A stretch of 64,000 bases of DNA, taken from NCBI RefSeq assembly GCF_900101345.1, contig NZ_FMUX01000020.1, forward strand, positions 1 through 64,000, written 5' to 3'. Positions 35,742 to 44,735 of this stretch are shown piece after piece. Below the pieces are notes generated by a model. It was given only the letters and a program-made list of their open reading frames with translations, made no database searches and had not been told where the DNA came from. This DNA comes from Desulfoluna spongiiphila (GTDB taxonomy: Bacteria; Desulfobacterota; Desulfobacteria; Desulfobacterales; Desulfolunaceae). Numbering within the stretch: position 1 is the first letter of the stretch; every line of letters begins with the position of its first letter. A program made the translations under genes and the position numbers.

Positions 35742-37046
35742 TTACTCTTCGATGCGGATCAGGGCGGCCTTGCCCTGGATGATATCCAGGGACTCGATGT
35801 CGGCAAGGGCCTGCCTCATGTCCTTTTCCCGGGCCACGCTGGTGAGCATGACCAGGGGCACGGAGCTTTCGCCCTTGGCCCCCTCTTTCTGGTGCACGGA
35901 GCGGACGCTGATGTTGTACTCTCCCAGGATGCCGGAGATACGGGAGAGGACCCCGGGTTTGTCCATGGCCATGAAGCGGACATAATAGCGACAGGTCACT
36001 TCGTCCATGGGCAGGATGGGCAGATCGTTCATGCGCTCACTGGTAAAGGCCAGGTAGGGGACCCTCTGTCCGGCACCGGTGATGAGGTTCCGCGCGATGT
36101 CCACCAGGTCGCTCACCACAGCGCTTGCCGTGGGCAGCATGCCCGCGCCCTGGCCCACCAGGAACATGTCGCCGGTGGCGCTTCCGCAGACATTGACCGC
36201 GTTGACAGCGTGGTTGACGCTGGAAAAGAGGTTGTCCGTGGGGATCATGGTGGGGTGGACCCTCGCCTCCACGGCTCCGTTGGTGCGCTTGCCGATGGCC
36301 AGCAGCTTGATGCGGTAGCCGAATTCGTCGGCGAACCGGATGTCTTCCGCGGTGACCCGGGTGATGCCCTCGACATAGATGTCGTCCAGGTTGACCTTCA
36401 TGCCATAGGCCAGGGAGTTCAGGATGGCCAGTTTGTGGGCCGTGTCGTACCCTTCGATGTCCAGGGTGGGATCGGCCTCGGCAAATCCGCTTTCCTGGGC
36501 CTGGGCCAGGGCGTCTTCAAAGCTGCTTCCCTCACAGGTGATCTTGGTCAGGATGTAGTTGCAGGTACCGTTCATGATACCTGCCAGGCTGTGGATGGTG
36601 TTGCCGGCCAGGGTTTCCCTCATGGTTTTGATGATGGGGATGCAGCCGGCCACGCTCGCCTCAAAGGCGATGTCGACTCCCTGTTCCGCGGCCCGGCGGA
36701 AGAGGTCGTTTCCGTGGGAGGCGATGAGGGCCTTGTTGGCGGTGACGATGTGTTTACCCTTGGCGATGGCTCGCTCGAAGCACTCTTTGGCAAAGGTCTC
36801 TCCGCCGATGAGTTCCACGATGATGTCGATCTCGGGGTCATCGATAACGGCAAAGGCATCGGTGGTGAGTCGGTCGCGGGAGATGGTGAGGCCTCGATCG
36901 GTGTCGATGTCGAGGTCGGCAATTCTGGCAATGACGAGTTCGGCGTCCAGCTTGGAGGAGATCAGGTCTTTCTCCTTTTCAAGCATGCGGGCCACACCCG
37001 TTCCCACGGTTCCAAGTCCAAGGATACCGATTTTGATCGTTTTCAT
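35742..37046 (-). CDS. hom: homoserine dehydrogenase
   Basis: 434 residues. Reduces aspartate semialdehyde to homoserine with NAD(P)H. The Rossmann start is GILGLGTVGTGVARML, then the catalytic-domain signatures GIMNGTCNYILTKI and ANPTLDIEG-like AEADPTLDIEGYD with the catalytic lysine in AHKLAIL. A C-terminal ACT domain (about 350-430, VRFMAMDKPGVLSRISGILG) implies threonine feedback inhibition. AAAGGAG lies nine bases before the ATG. The first gene of a hom-thrH-DUF167 operon. Confidence 0.95.
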   Translation of the reverse strand: MKTIKIGILGLGTVGTGVARMLEKEKDLISSKLDAELVIARIADLDIDTDRGLTISRDRLTTDAFAVIDDPEIDIIVELIGGETFAKECFERAIAKGKHIVTANKALIASHGNDLFRRAAEQGVDIAFEASVAGCIPIIKTMRETLAGNTIHSLAGIMNGTCNYILTKITCEGSSFEDALAQAQESGFAEADPTLDIEGYDTAHKLAILNSLAYGMKVNLDDIYVEGITRVTAEDIRFADEFGYRIKLLAIGKRTNGAVEARVHPTMIPTDNLFSSVNHAVNAVNVCGSATGDMFLVGQGAGMLPTASAVVSDLVDIARNLITGAGQRVPYLAFTSERMNDLPILPMDEVTCRYYVRFMAMDKPGVLSRISGILGEYNISVRSVHQKEGAKGESSVPLVMLTSVAREKDMRQALADIESLDIIQGKAALIRIEE

Positions 37047-37300
37047 AAGCGGGAGCTCCTTTGAGGCAGCGGCAAAACGTGATAGTCGGAAAAACAGGCC
37101 GATGAGAGCGAGTGGTAATTATTTGAAATTATACCACAATTCTTTTCTGGCGCGTTCGATGGCAAACCATGTAAAATACTGGCAAAGGTACAATACAAAG
37201 GCCCTTGATGTCAAAAAAAATTCTTTGGGCGGGGCGATGGGGGCCGTGTCCAAGGGCTGCGTGACGGTGCGGTAACTAAATAGGGTGGCTTAATTGGTTT

Positions 37301-37400
37301 AAACCACAGGATGTTGTGTGGTTATTGCCTTGGGTCATCCATGGGAAACACAGGCGCCGCATCACGGGGTGCGGCCCGTTGAAACCGGTGCCCGTGGCAC
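37301..37400 (+). promoter_or_regulatory. possible structured leader or terminator region upstream of purM
   Basis: Three nested or successive hairpins: AACCACA...TGTGGTT (37301-37323), CCGCATCACGGGGTGCGG (37354-37372), and GGTGCC-CGT-GGCACC (37387-37401) followed by CTTTT. I see no match to the purine, ZTP, THF or PRPP riboswitch cores. A TTGACT-17-TAGGTA promoter-like pair follows at 37410-37438, so the hairpins may instead end an unseen upstream transcript. Confidence 0.35.
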
Positions 37401-37588
37401 CCTTTTGGTTTGACTTTTTAAAGGAATCTGTTTAGGTATGGGGTTTTAAAATGACAGCCGCGAGTACGGATTTTACAAGGGATCGTTATGTGTTGGGGGG
37501 CGCAGCAAAAACGATGGTTTGGCCCTTTTTCCGGCCGCTGGATCCGGCGGTTCAAGGTTGATCAATCTTTGGAAGGAATCCTCATACC

Positions 37589-38632
37589 ATGAGTGAGTCG
37601 TTAACATATGCAGGTGCGGGGGTTGATGTCCACAAGGCCAATGCCCTTGTGGAGTCGATCAAAAAGATCGCCAAACAGACCAACCGGCCCGGTGTGATGG
37701 GAAGCATCGGCGGGTTCGGCGGGCTTTTTTCGCCCAATTTGTCCAGCATGGAAAAGCCCGTGCTGGTGAGCTCCACCGACGGTGTGGGAACCAAGCTCAA
37801 CATCGCTTTTCAGATGGGCAAGCACGACACCGTAGGGATCGACCTGGTGGGCATGTGTGTTAACGACATCGCGGTTCAAGGTGCCGAGCCTCTCTTTTTC
37901 CTGGATTATATCTCCATGGGACACCTGGATACCGGTATCGCCAAGGCCATCATCGAAGGCGTTGCCGAAGGGTGCCGTCAGGCACGGTGTGCCCTCATCG
38001 GCGGAGAGACCGCCGAGATGCCCGGCATGTACGGCCCCGGAGAGTACGACCTTGCCGGTTTTGCCGTGGGAGCCGTGGACGACCACAAGATTGTGGACGG
38101 CTCCGAGATCCATGTGGGCCATAAGATCGTCGGCATCGCCTCCACCGGCCTTCACAGCAACGGATTTTCCTTGGTGCGCAAGATCTGCTTCGAAAAGATG
38201 AGGCTCACCGTTGAGAGCCACGTGCCCGAGTTCGGCAAGACCCTGGGCGAAGAACTTCTCACCCCCACACGGATCTATTCCGATCTTATGCAGGGGATGC
38301 TCAAAAGTATCAAGGTCGACGGGTTTGCCCACATCACCGGTGGCGGTCTGGACGAGAACATCATCCGGGTCATTCCCAATGCGTGCAAGGCCGTGTTGAA
38401 AAAGGACAGCTGGGAGATTCCGCCCGTCTTTTCCTGGCTCAAGGAGGCCGGTAACGTTGCCGACGCCGAGATGATGCGAACCTTCAACAACGGCATCGGC
38501 CTTGCGGTTGTGGTCCCCGAAGAGTATGCCCAGGCGTTGCTGGACATGCTGGAGGCCATGAACGTGAACGCCTGGCTCATCGGCGAGATCGACACGCGTG
38601 AAGACGGTGCTCCCCAGGTGGAGTGGGTATAG
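37589..38632 (+). CDS. purM: phosphoribosylformylglycinamidine cyclo-ligase
   Basis: 347 residues. Closes the imidazole ring to give AIR in purine synthesis. YAGAGVDVHKANALV is the standard N-terminus, with LVSSTDGVGTKLNIA (ATP/Mg site), GIDLVGMCVNDI, and the ring-closing region LIGGETAEMPGMY. The C-terminal HITGGGLDENIIRV is typical. GAAGGAA precedes the ATG. Followed by a terminator, so it is separate from tsaD. Confidence 0.96.
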   Translation: MSESLTYAGAGVDVHKANALVESIKKIAKQTNRPGVMGSIGGFGGLFSPNLSSMEKPVLVSSTDGVGTKLNIAFQMGKHDTVGIDLVGMCVNDIAVQGAEPLFFLDYISMGHLDTGIAKAIIEGVAEGCRQARCALIGGETAEMPGMYGPGEYDLAGFAVGAVDDHKIVDGSEIHVGHKIVGIASTGLHSNGFSLVRKICFEKMRLTVESHVPEFGKTLGEELLTPTRIYSDLMQGMLKSIKVDGFAHITGGGLDENIIRVIPNACKAVLKKDSWEIPPVFSWLKEAGNVADAEMMRTFNNGIGLAVVVPEEYAQALLDMLEAMNVNAWLIGEIDTREDGAPQVEWV

Positions 38633-38702
38633 GGCGGCCGTCCATGCCCGTGGGGGCAGCGTAACGGCCTTTTCGGAATGCGTGAATACTAAGTGATGAT
38701 GT

Positions 38703-38748
38703 GGCCATTTTCACCGGTTCTCTCCGATGAAAGTGGCCTTTTGTTTTT
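38703..38748 (+). terminator. terminator after purM
   Basis: GGCCATTTTCA pairs with TGAAAGTGGCC (one G-U), then TTTTGTTTTT. Confidence 0.82.
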
Positions 38749-38772
38749 AGAAATTTTGGAGTGTAGTGATCC

Positions 38773-39792
38773 ATGAAAATACTTGCCATCGAATCGTCCT
38801 GTGACGAAACCGCCGCTGCCGTGGTGGAAGACGGGACCCGAGTCCTTTCATCCGTGGTGGCCTCCCAGGTGGCTGTGCACCATGTCTACGGAGGCGTGGT
38901 GCCGGAACTGGCCTCGCGAAAGCATGTGGAGGCCATCGTGCCTGTGGTTCGGGAAGCCGTTGAGTCGGCTGGCATCCACCGATCCGAGCTGGATGCGGTG
39001 GCGGTGACCCAGGGGCCCGGGCTGGTGGGGGCGCTGCTGGTGGGATTCTCCTATGCCAAGGCCTATGCCTGGGGCCTGGGGATCCCGTGTGTGGGTGTCA
39101 ATCACTTGGAAGGGCATATGTCCTCTATCTTTTTAGGAGACACCCCGCCTGAGTTCCCTTACGTGGCCCTTCTGGTCTCCGGTGGGCACACGAGCCTTTA
39201 TTATGTGACCGGCCCCACCGAGTACGAGCTCATGGGCCAGACCCGGGACGATGCCGTGGGCGAGGCTTACGACAAGGTGAGCAAGATGCTGGGCCTCGGT
39301 TACCCCGGCGGTGTGGTCATCGACGGTCTGGCACGGAAAGGGGACCCCAAAGCCATTGCCTTTCCGCGGCCCTACCTTGACAAAAAGGCCTTTGATTTCA
39401 GCTTCAGCGGCCTCAAGAGCGCCGTGGGCCGTCATCTCAAGGATTATCCCGATCCCGACGAGGTGCGCCTTCACAACATCGCGGCCGGTTTTCAGGAATC
39501 GGTGGCCGAGGTGCTCTGCCACAAGCTGATATACGCCGCCAAGGTGAAGAGCTGTCGTCACATTGCCGTGGTGGGCGGGGTGGCTGCCAACTCCCGCGTA
39601 CGGGCCATGGTGGGCGACGCGGCGGCTCGGCGCGGTCTTTCGTTTCATACCCCGGAACTCAAATACTGCGGCGACAACGCCGCCATGATCGGTGCCATCG
39701 GGTACCACCGCTTTGTCGAAGGCAGCGCCCTTGGATTGAACGATGATGCCTATTCCCGGGCCCGGCTGCCGTCCAACACCAAGCACAAATAG
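38773..39792 (+). CDS. tsaD: tRNA N6-threonylcarbamoyladenosine transferase subunit TsaD
   Basis: 339 residues, ASKHA fold. Completes t6A37 formation in ANN-decoding tRNAs with TsaB and TsaE. IESSCDETAAAVV starts the protein, and the metal ligands are His111 and His115 in HLEGHMSS. PYVALLVSGGHTSLY and the C-terminal KYCGDNAAMIG are family signatures. It has its own leader and no close downstream neighbour. Confidence 0.96.
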   Translation: MKILAIESSCDETAAAVVEDGTRVLSSVVASQVAVHHVYGGVVPELASRKHVEAIVPVVREAVESAGIHRSELDAVAVTQGPGLVGALLVGFSYAKAYAWGLGIPCVGVNHLEGHMSSIFLGDTPPEFPYVALLVSGGHTSLYYVTGPTEYELMGQTRDDAVGEAYDKVSKMLGLGYPGGVVIDGLARKGDPKAIAFPRPYLDKKAFDFSFSGLKSAVGRHLKDYPDPDEVRLHNIAAGFQESVAEVLCHKLIYAAKVKSCRHIAVVGGVAANSRVRAMVGDAAARRGLSFHTPELKYCGDNAAMIGAIGYHRFVEGSALGLNDDAYSRARLPSNTKHK

Positions 39793-40020
39793 CGGGGCGT
39801 TTTTTGAAGAATCCATAGGCCCGGGGGATTGATTTTAATGAATCACCGGGTTCTTGGACGTTGCATTTTATTCTTGACCAACTCGGTGGCGTTCACGTAG
39901 AGATGTCTCGGTTTTGGTTGCGTGTGTTCGTTTTGTGATGCATCCCCTTGTGTGTTTTCTCGCGCTGTACTCTCACTCTTCAGAGTTGTTTCACGTCGTT
40001 CATACACTCATCTCAAGCGG

Positions 40021-40139
40021 ATAAATATTTTGCAGGACCGGAGGCCGAAGCAGACAAGGGTGCACGCCCTGCGCGGTGGCGCGGGGGATCGCGCATCCCC
40101 AACCTGCTTTCAAGGTGGCACGCCTTGCCTTCGGAGGCT
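40021..40139 (+). repeat. degenerate right-half copy of the MITE-like element
   Basis: ATAAATATTTTGCAGG at the left recalls the 123 bp variant, and the right end reads CCTGCTTTCAAGGTGGCACG then CCTTGCCTTCGGAGGC. The internal stem has become GGGGATCGCGCATCCCC, still paired. The terminal repeat carries one change. Confidence 0.6.
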
Positions 40140-40162
40140 GCGTTTTGGAGCTGAACAGTTAG

Positions 40163-40295
40163 GGCTCGGCCGGACAATAATTATACATCCTGAACTATTG
40201 GCCGTTTGAGCGGTGGCGGGAGTTCACCGATCGGTAAGGTATTCATGGAATGCTATACACGCCAATACGTGTATCTTTTATTTTTGTCATAGCCC
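40163..40295 (+). ncRNA. 133-bp repeated element with terminator-like end, copy 1 (candidate sRNA)
   Basis: Runs from GGCTCGGCCGG to CATAGCCC and matches 56053-56185 on the other strand over the same 133 bases with about a dozen differences. The last third is the hairpin ATACACG-CCAATA-CGTGTAT followed by a T-rich tail (CTTTTATTTTTG), like an intrinsic terminator. TTATACAT near the left end could be a -10 box. It encodes no protein frame. Either a duplicated small RNA gene or a short mobile element. Confidence 0.5.
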
Positions 40296-40320
40296 TTACT
40301 TCAGGTCTTCACATAAACTG

Positions 40321-40370
40321 CCCGTGGTGTAACGGGCGCAGGATTAAGGATGTCCTTATTTTACCACGGG
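40321..40370 (+). promoter_or_regulatory. 50-base hairpin in the leader of the NSS transporter
   Basis: CCCGTGGTGTAA at the left pairs with TTACCACGGG at the right around an inner AAGGATGTCCTT hairpin. It ends 22 bases before the GTG start, so it could govern translation or be a protein site. Confidence 0.45.
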
Positions 40371-40392
40371 TGAATAAGGCTGGGAGTCATTT

Positions 40393-41727
40393 GTGTCAGA
40401 GGTAGAAAACAGAGATCAGTTCGGAAGCCGTATCGGCTTTATCCTTGCATCGGCCGGATCGGCGGTGGGGCTTGGCAATATCTGGCGGTTTCCTTTTGTG
40501 GCCGGTGAAAACGGGGGGGCGGCCTTTGTGCTTATCTACCTGTTGCTGGTGTTTTGCATCGGCATGCCGGTGATGCTCGCGGAATTTGTCGTGGGCCGGA
40601 GAGGCCAGGGGGACCCGGTGGGCTCCCTTCGGCGCGTGGCGGGCAAGGTTTTTACTCCCCTGGGCGGAATGGGAATCTTTGCGGCCATTGTCATCTTGAG
40701 CTTTTACGGCGTGGTCGGCGGATGGACCATCAAGTACACCATTGATGCCCTTATGGGGGCCCTGGGCACCGATGTACCGTCGGCCGGGGCGGTGTTCGGT
40801 ACCTTTGTGAAGGACCCGAAGGCTGTCATTTTTTACCAGGCCCTGTTTATGCTGGGGACCTATGGCGTGGTGGCCAGGGGCATCGGCAACGGCATTGAAA
40901 AGTTCTGCACCGTCTTTATGCCGGTCCTTTTTCTGCTGCTCATCGTGCTTGCCGTAAGGTCCGTGACCCTTCCCGGGGCGGCCGAAGGCCTGGCGTTTTA
41001 TCTGAAACCCGACTTTTCCAAGGTGAACGGGGCCACAATCCTCGCTGCCCTGGGGCAGGCCTTTTTCTCTCTTTCCATCGGCATCGGGGTGATGCTGACC
41101 TACGGGTCCTACCTGAAGAAATCCGAGCCCATCGTCAGCCCGGCTTTTCAGATTTGCTTTCTGGACAGCTTTGTGGCGCTCATCGCCGGTCTCGTGATTT
41201 TTCCGGCCGTGTTTGCCTTTGGCCTCGAACCCGGCTCCGGTCCCGGCCTTACCTTTGTGACCCTTCCTGCGGTGTTCAGCAAGATGCCCGGTGGCGCTCT
41301 TTTTGCCGTGCTCTTCTTTTTTCTCCTGGTCATCGCCTCCCTCACCTCCTCCATGAGCCAGCTTGAGGTGATCTGCGCCTATTTTGTCGATGACCGGAAA
41401 TGGAGCCGGGGCAAGGCGACCCTCACGGTGACGGCCCTTACCTTTTGCCTGGGAATCCCTTCTGCCATCAGCCTGGGAGGCGGCCTCAACATCGCCGGAA
41501 AATCCTTTCTCGACGCCATGGACTTCATGGCCTCCAACGTGATCATGCCCTTGGGCGGCATGGGCTTTGCCCTGCTGGCCGGATGGGTGCTCCACACCAT
41601 GGCCAAAGAGGAATTTTCAGGCTCCGACGGGGAGCCCCTGGCCATCTATCCTGCATGGCGGGTGATCTGTTGCGTGGTGGCCCCTGCGGCCATCGGATGG
41701 ATTTTCGTGACAGGGCTTAAGTGGTAG
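40393..41727 (+). CDS. sodium-dependent neurotransmitter-symporter-family (NSS/SNF) transporter
   Basis: 444 residues with 11-12 transmembrane helices. It begins RDQFGSRIGFILASAGSAVG then LGNIWRFP, the TM1 signature that holds substrate and Na+ in LeuT-like proteins. VMLAEFVVGRRG follows TM2, and the YGVVGGW helix and FFSLSIGIGVMLTYGSY (TM6 region) are typical. Imports an amino acid or amine with Na+; the substrate is not readable. GTG start behind GGGAG. Confidence 0.93.
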   Translation: MSEVENRDQFGSRIGFILASAGSAVGLGNIWRFPFVAGENGGAAFVLIYLLLVFCIGMPVMLAEFVVGRRGQGDPVGSLRRVAGKVFTPLGGMGIFAAIVILSFYGVVGGWTIKYTIDALMGALGTDVPSAGAVFGTFVKDPKAVIFYQALFMLGTYGVVARGIGNGIEKFCTVFMPVLFLLLIVLAVRSVTLPGAAEGLAFYLKPDFSKVNGATILAALGQAFFSLSIGIGVMLTYGSYLKKSEPIVSPAFQICFLDSFVALIAGLVIFPAVFAFGLEPGSGPGLTFVTLPAVFSKMPGGALFAVLFFFLLVIASLTSSMSQLEVICAYFVDDRKWSRGKATLTVTALTFCLGIPSAISLGGGLNIAGKSFLDAMDFMASNVIMPLGGMGFALLAGWVLHTMAKEEFSGSDGEPLAIYPAWRVICCVVAPAAIGWIFVTGLKW

Positions 41728-41794
41728 GGGGAATAGGCTAAAGGCCAAAAGGGGTCAGGCCAGAAAATTGGTCGGCCGCTTCCCATAAAGAATT

Positions 41795-41840
41795 GAAACA
41801 AAAAGAGCCGGTGGGGAAACCCACCGGCTCTTTTTGTTTC
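41795..41840. terminator. perfect bidirectional terminator between convergent genes
   Basis: Arms 41795-41815 and 41820-41840 are exact 21-base complements around a GAAA tetraloop. A-run and T-run on either side serve both the NSS transporter and the AraC gene. Confidence 0.95.
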
Positions 41841-41885
41841 AGGCGATCCTTTGTTGTTGTTGACCTATGACCTGATGTTCCTGAC

Positions 41886-42827
41886 CTACGCCGGCTTGAC
41901 CGGGACGCAGAGGTCCACGGTGTGGCGGCCGTCGGGGTGTTCGTCCGGGGCGCTTCGGTAAATTTCAAGGCAGGGCCTGTCATCGGAACGGTACCCGGAC
42001 TGGGGAAGCCAGTCGGCCATGACCGAGTCCCAGGCTGCGGCGTATTCCGGGGGGAGCAGCTCGAACCGGGCCACGGCATAGATGCCGCCGGAGAGGGTCA
42101 TGCGACCGATGTCACCTTCGGCAGGGGTCCCTTCGGGCACGGTGATGCAGACGCTTAAGCGAAGCTTGTCATCATCGGTGAGGGGTTCGTTGTCGTGGTA
42201 GACGCTCATGGTCTGGGTCTCGGGAAAGTTCAGGAGCTGCCTCGGCCCTGCCCATGCAAAGAGCCTGTTGAAGAGCCGCGTAAAGAGCTCGCCGTCGCCC
42301 TGGTAGGGGCCGATGTGGCGCACGTAGGCAACTTCCATGTCTTCCAGGGTTTCTACTTTTACCGTCGTACTCAGGGTATCGTTCATGTCGATCCTCCATT
42401 GGTGTTGGTTTGAAGCATCATAAACAGCTTTGACGGCAGCGGCTTTCCTGATCTTGTGGTCTGTTTTGCATTTCTTGCTGTTTCGAAGGGTTCCTGTTTT
42501 TCGCCACTCCCCCGCGCTCATCCCGTAAAAGTCTTTGAAGGCCCTTGCAAAGGTTGCCGAGCTTGAGAACCCGCAGGCAAGGGCAATCTCGGTGACGGTC
42601 TCCCGGGACAAAAGGAGCATGCCCGCCGCCTTTTCAACCCTTAAGCGCTGGATGTACCGGTTGAGGGTCTCCCCCATGGTGGCTTTGAAGATCCGGTGGA
42701 AGTGGTAAGGAGAGTAGCAGGCCACGGCGGCCACATCGTCCAGGGAGAGGGGGGCGCCTAAGCAGGCGTCGATATGGTCCAGGGCGCGGTTGAGGCGAAG
42801 GGTGTGGTCGGTGTTTGGTGCGTGCAT
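41886..42827 (-). CDS. AraC-family regulator with GyrI-like effector domain
   Basis: 313 residues. Two helix-turn-helices at the N-terminus (LSLDDVAAVACYSPYHFHRI and ETVTEIALACGFSSSATFAR then AFKDFYG) form the AraC DNA-binding domain. The C-terminal half from about 155 (VKVETLEDMEVAYVRHIGPY) is a GyrI-like/SOUL ligand-binding domain, as in Rob and BmrR-linked proteins. Such proteins sense hydrophobic or cationic drugs. Its ATG is directly after the stop of the upstream TetR gene, so both come from one transcript. Confidence 0.9.
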   Translation of the reverse strand: MHAPNTDHTLRLNRALDHIDACLGAPLSLDDVAAVACYSPYHFHRIFKATMGETLNRYIQRLRVEKAAGMLLLSRETVTEIALACGFSSSATFARAFKDFYGMSAGEWRKTGTLRNSKKCKTDHKIRKAAAVKAVYDASNQHQWRIDMNDTLSTTVKVETLEDMEVAYVRHIGPYQGDGELFTRLFNRLFAWAGPRQLLNFPETQTMSVYHDNEPLTDDDKLRLSVCITVPEGTPAEGDIGRMTLSGGIYAVARFELLPPEYAAAWDSVMADWLPQSGYRSDDRPCLEIYRSAPDEHPDGRHTVDLCVPVKPA

Positions 42828-43526
42828 CTATGTCTCCGGGTTGGTCAGGGCTCTGCGGATGAATGTCATGATACCCTGGATCATTTTTTCGTCGTTTTCA
42901 AGGGCATCTTCTCCGACAAAGATTTTCATCCGCTGGGAATAGTACTCGGAGGAGTAGGCGTACTGGAGCATCACAAGGATGTTGTCCATGCAGAAGGCGG
43001 CGGTAAACTCGTCGGTATCCGGGGCGATGAGCCCCTCGTCCCGGGCTTCCCGTAAAAGATCGCGGTAATACCGGGCCGTAACCGTCTCCAATTTGCCGGA
43101 GAGCTGGCGGGAGAGGTGGGACAAGCCTTCGGAGGTGAGCTCCTGGTAGATCTGGTTGAACTCCGGGTAGAGCCGGGCGTAGACCTGCACCGATCGGAGC
43201 AACCGCTCAAACTTGTCGAAAAGGGAGCCCTCTTCCAAATCCGTGGCGGCCAGGATGGCATCGATGAGGTGGTAGCTCAAATCATTCAAGGTGAGAAAAA
43301 GAGCCTCCTTGGATTCGAAGTAGTTGTACATGGACCCGATGCTGATGCCCGCTTTTTTTGCGATGACGTTGATGTTGGCCGACGCGAAACCCTGGCCAGC
43401 GAACTCCCTGGCGGCGGCCCTCAGGATGCGTTCGCGTTTTTCAATGGGGATTTTTTCAAAGGCTGGTTTTGCGTGGGTATCTCTGAGCTGCTCAATGATA
43501 TCGGATGCCGGAAAGGTGGGGGGCAT
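42828..43526 (-). CDS. TetR-family transcriptional regulator
   Basis: 232 residues. The N-terminal HTH is ILRAAAREFAGQGFASANIN then VIAKKAGISIGSMYNYFESK, followed by a helical ligand domain with ARLYPEFNQIYQELTSEGLS. Likely a self-regulating repressor: a 6-bp-arm palindrome lies 111 bases upstream. It is the first gene of a two-regulator transcript with the AraC gene. Confidence 0.92.
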   Translation of the reverse strand: MPPTFPASDIIEQLRDTHAKPAFEKIPIEKRERILRAAAREFAGQGFASANINVIAKKAGISIGSMYNYFESKEALFLTLNDLSYHLIDAILAATDLEEGSLFDKFERLLRSVQVYARLYPEFNQIYQELTSEGLSHLSRQLSGKLETVTARYYRDLLREARDEGLIAPDTDEFTAAFCMDNILVMLQYAYSSEYYSQRMKIFVGEDALENDEKMIQGIMTFIRRALTNPET

Positions 43527-43636
43527 GGTATGTGCTCCTGACGCCAGGTGCTGGCGAGTGATGGATTTGTAACCATTCAGGTTGGGTGTCGTTGAATGGG
43601 TGTTGACAACCCTTGAGATTTATTCAATGATTGGAA

Positions 43637-43654
43637 AGTGAGTGATTGCTCACT
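43637..43654. promoter_or_regulatory. candidate TetR operator
   Basis: AGTGAG-TGATTG-CTCACT, a perfect inverted repeat of the size bound by TetR-family dimers, in the gap between the TetR gene and the divergent SCP2-like gene. Confidence 0.6.
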
Positions 43655-43801
43655 CGGTTCACAATAGCACGGCCCGGTGTCCACGTAAAGGCGGCCGCCT
43701 CACCGAAAGCCGCCCTGCCGAGACCATGGTGATATAAACGATGTGGTGTGTCCGGGTCCCGTACCTTTTTTTAGAAAAAAACGGAAAAGGAGGGGAGGTC
43801 C

Positions 43802-44563
43802 ATGGAGTACCAGCGCGTAAAAGCCAATCTCAATCTCTATGCCGTCTTGCGTAACCTGGAGACCCTTGTGGCGTGCGACGGAAAAGCGGCCGCCATGATC
43901 AAGGGCTGGGAGGTCACCCTTGAGTTTTCCGTTTTCCGGGGCCCCACCCTTTACCTTGAGTTTGAAAACGGGCGATGCAGGGCAGGGGAAGGGGCGCACC
44001 CGGCACCGGATGTGCGTCTTTTTTTTCTCTCTGCCGGTCACCTCAACCGCATGATGGACGGCAAGGGGTCGCCCATTCCCCTCAAGGGCCTGACCCGGCT
44101 CTCTTTTCTCACCAAAGAGTTTCCCAAGCTCACCGATCGCCTCGAATACTTCCTCAAGCCCGACGATACCCTCCTCGCCGATACCGCCTACAAGGAGGTC
44201 AACACCCGTCTCAACCTGGGCGTGGCCGCGTATGCGGTGCGTGAGCTGGCCACCTCGGATCCCATGGGGGCCCTCAACGCCGCCTCCATGCCCGACGGGA
44301 CCCTGGCCATCCGGGTGCTGCCCGATGGCCCCTCGGTCTCCATTGTCAAAGAGAAGGGCCGGTATGCCGTGGGCAGCCCGCATCCGGATAATCCCATGGC
44401 CGTCATGAGCTTTCGGGACATGGGGGTGGCATGCGACCTGATGAACGGCAAATGCGACGCCTTTGCCGCCCTGGCCAAAGGGGACGTCTCCATGAAGGGA
44501 AGCATCCCCATGATCGAGGCGACCAACCTCCTGATGGACCGTATCCCCCATTATTTGGGGTAA
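43802..44563 (+). CDS. SCP2-like lipid-binding protein
   Basis: 253 residues in which SCP2 sterol-carrier-like patterns appear: LYLEFENGRCRAGEG with FLSAGHLNRMMDGKGSPIPL, and later FRDMGVACDLMNGKCDAFAA then LAKGDVSMKGSIPMIEATNL. I see no catalytic motif and no signal peptide. It presumably binds an acyl or other hydrophobic ligand. Divergent from the TetR-AraC pair, whose palindrome lies in the shared gap. A second protein of similar type is encoded at 48244, on the far side of the aminotransferase-transketolase genes. Confidence 0.55.
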   Translation: MEYQRVKANLNLYAVLRNLETLVACDGKAAAMIKGWEVTLEFSVFRGPTLYLEFENGRCRAGEGAHPAPDVRLFFLSAGHLNRMMDGKGSPIPLKGLTRLSFLTKEFPKLTDRLEYFLKPDDTLLADTAYKEVNTRLNLGVAAYAVRELATSDPMGALNAASMPDGTLAIRVLPDGPSVSIVKEKGRYAVGSPHPDNPMAVMSFRDMGVACDLMNGKCDAFAALAKGDVSMKGSIPMIEATNLLMDRIPHYLG

Positions 44564-44667
44564 TGCGAAAAAGTGGCCTTCTATGGTTAAAGTGGGAAGG
44601 AAAAGCCTGCCTCCGGAGGCCAGGGGATACTTAGCCGAAGTGGCTTGCCACCCCTGAACCCCAGGTT

Positions 44668-44709
44668 GCGGAAGCCCTCCCCTTCGCTTCTCAGGGTGAG
44701 GGCTTCCGC
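44668..44709. repeat. 12-bp-arm inverted repeat
   Basis: GCGGAAGCCCTC at 44668-44679 and GAGGGCTTCCGC at 44698-44709 are perfect complements. The loop itself pairs CCCT with AGGG. It may end the upstream SCP2-like transcript; no long T-run follows. Confidence 0.75.
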
Positions 44710-44735
44710 GAAGGTTTCTGTGAAATTGAGCAAAA

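Noticed and set aside
37301..37401. Purine, ZTP, THF or PRPP riboswitch upstream of purM
   Set aside because: Hairpins present but none of the conserved core sequences of those classes could be found by eye.
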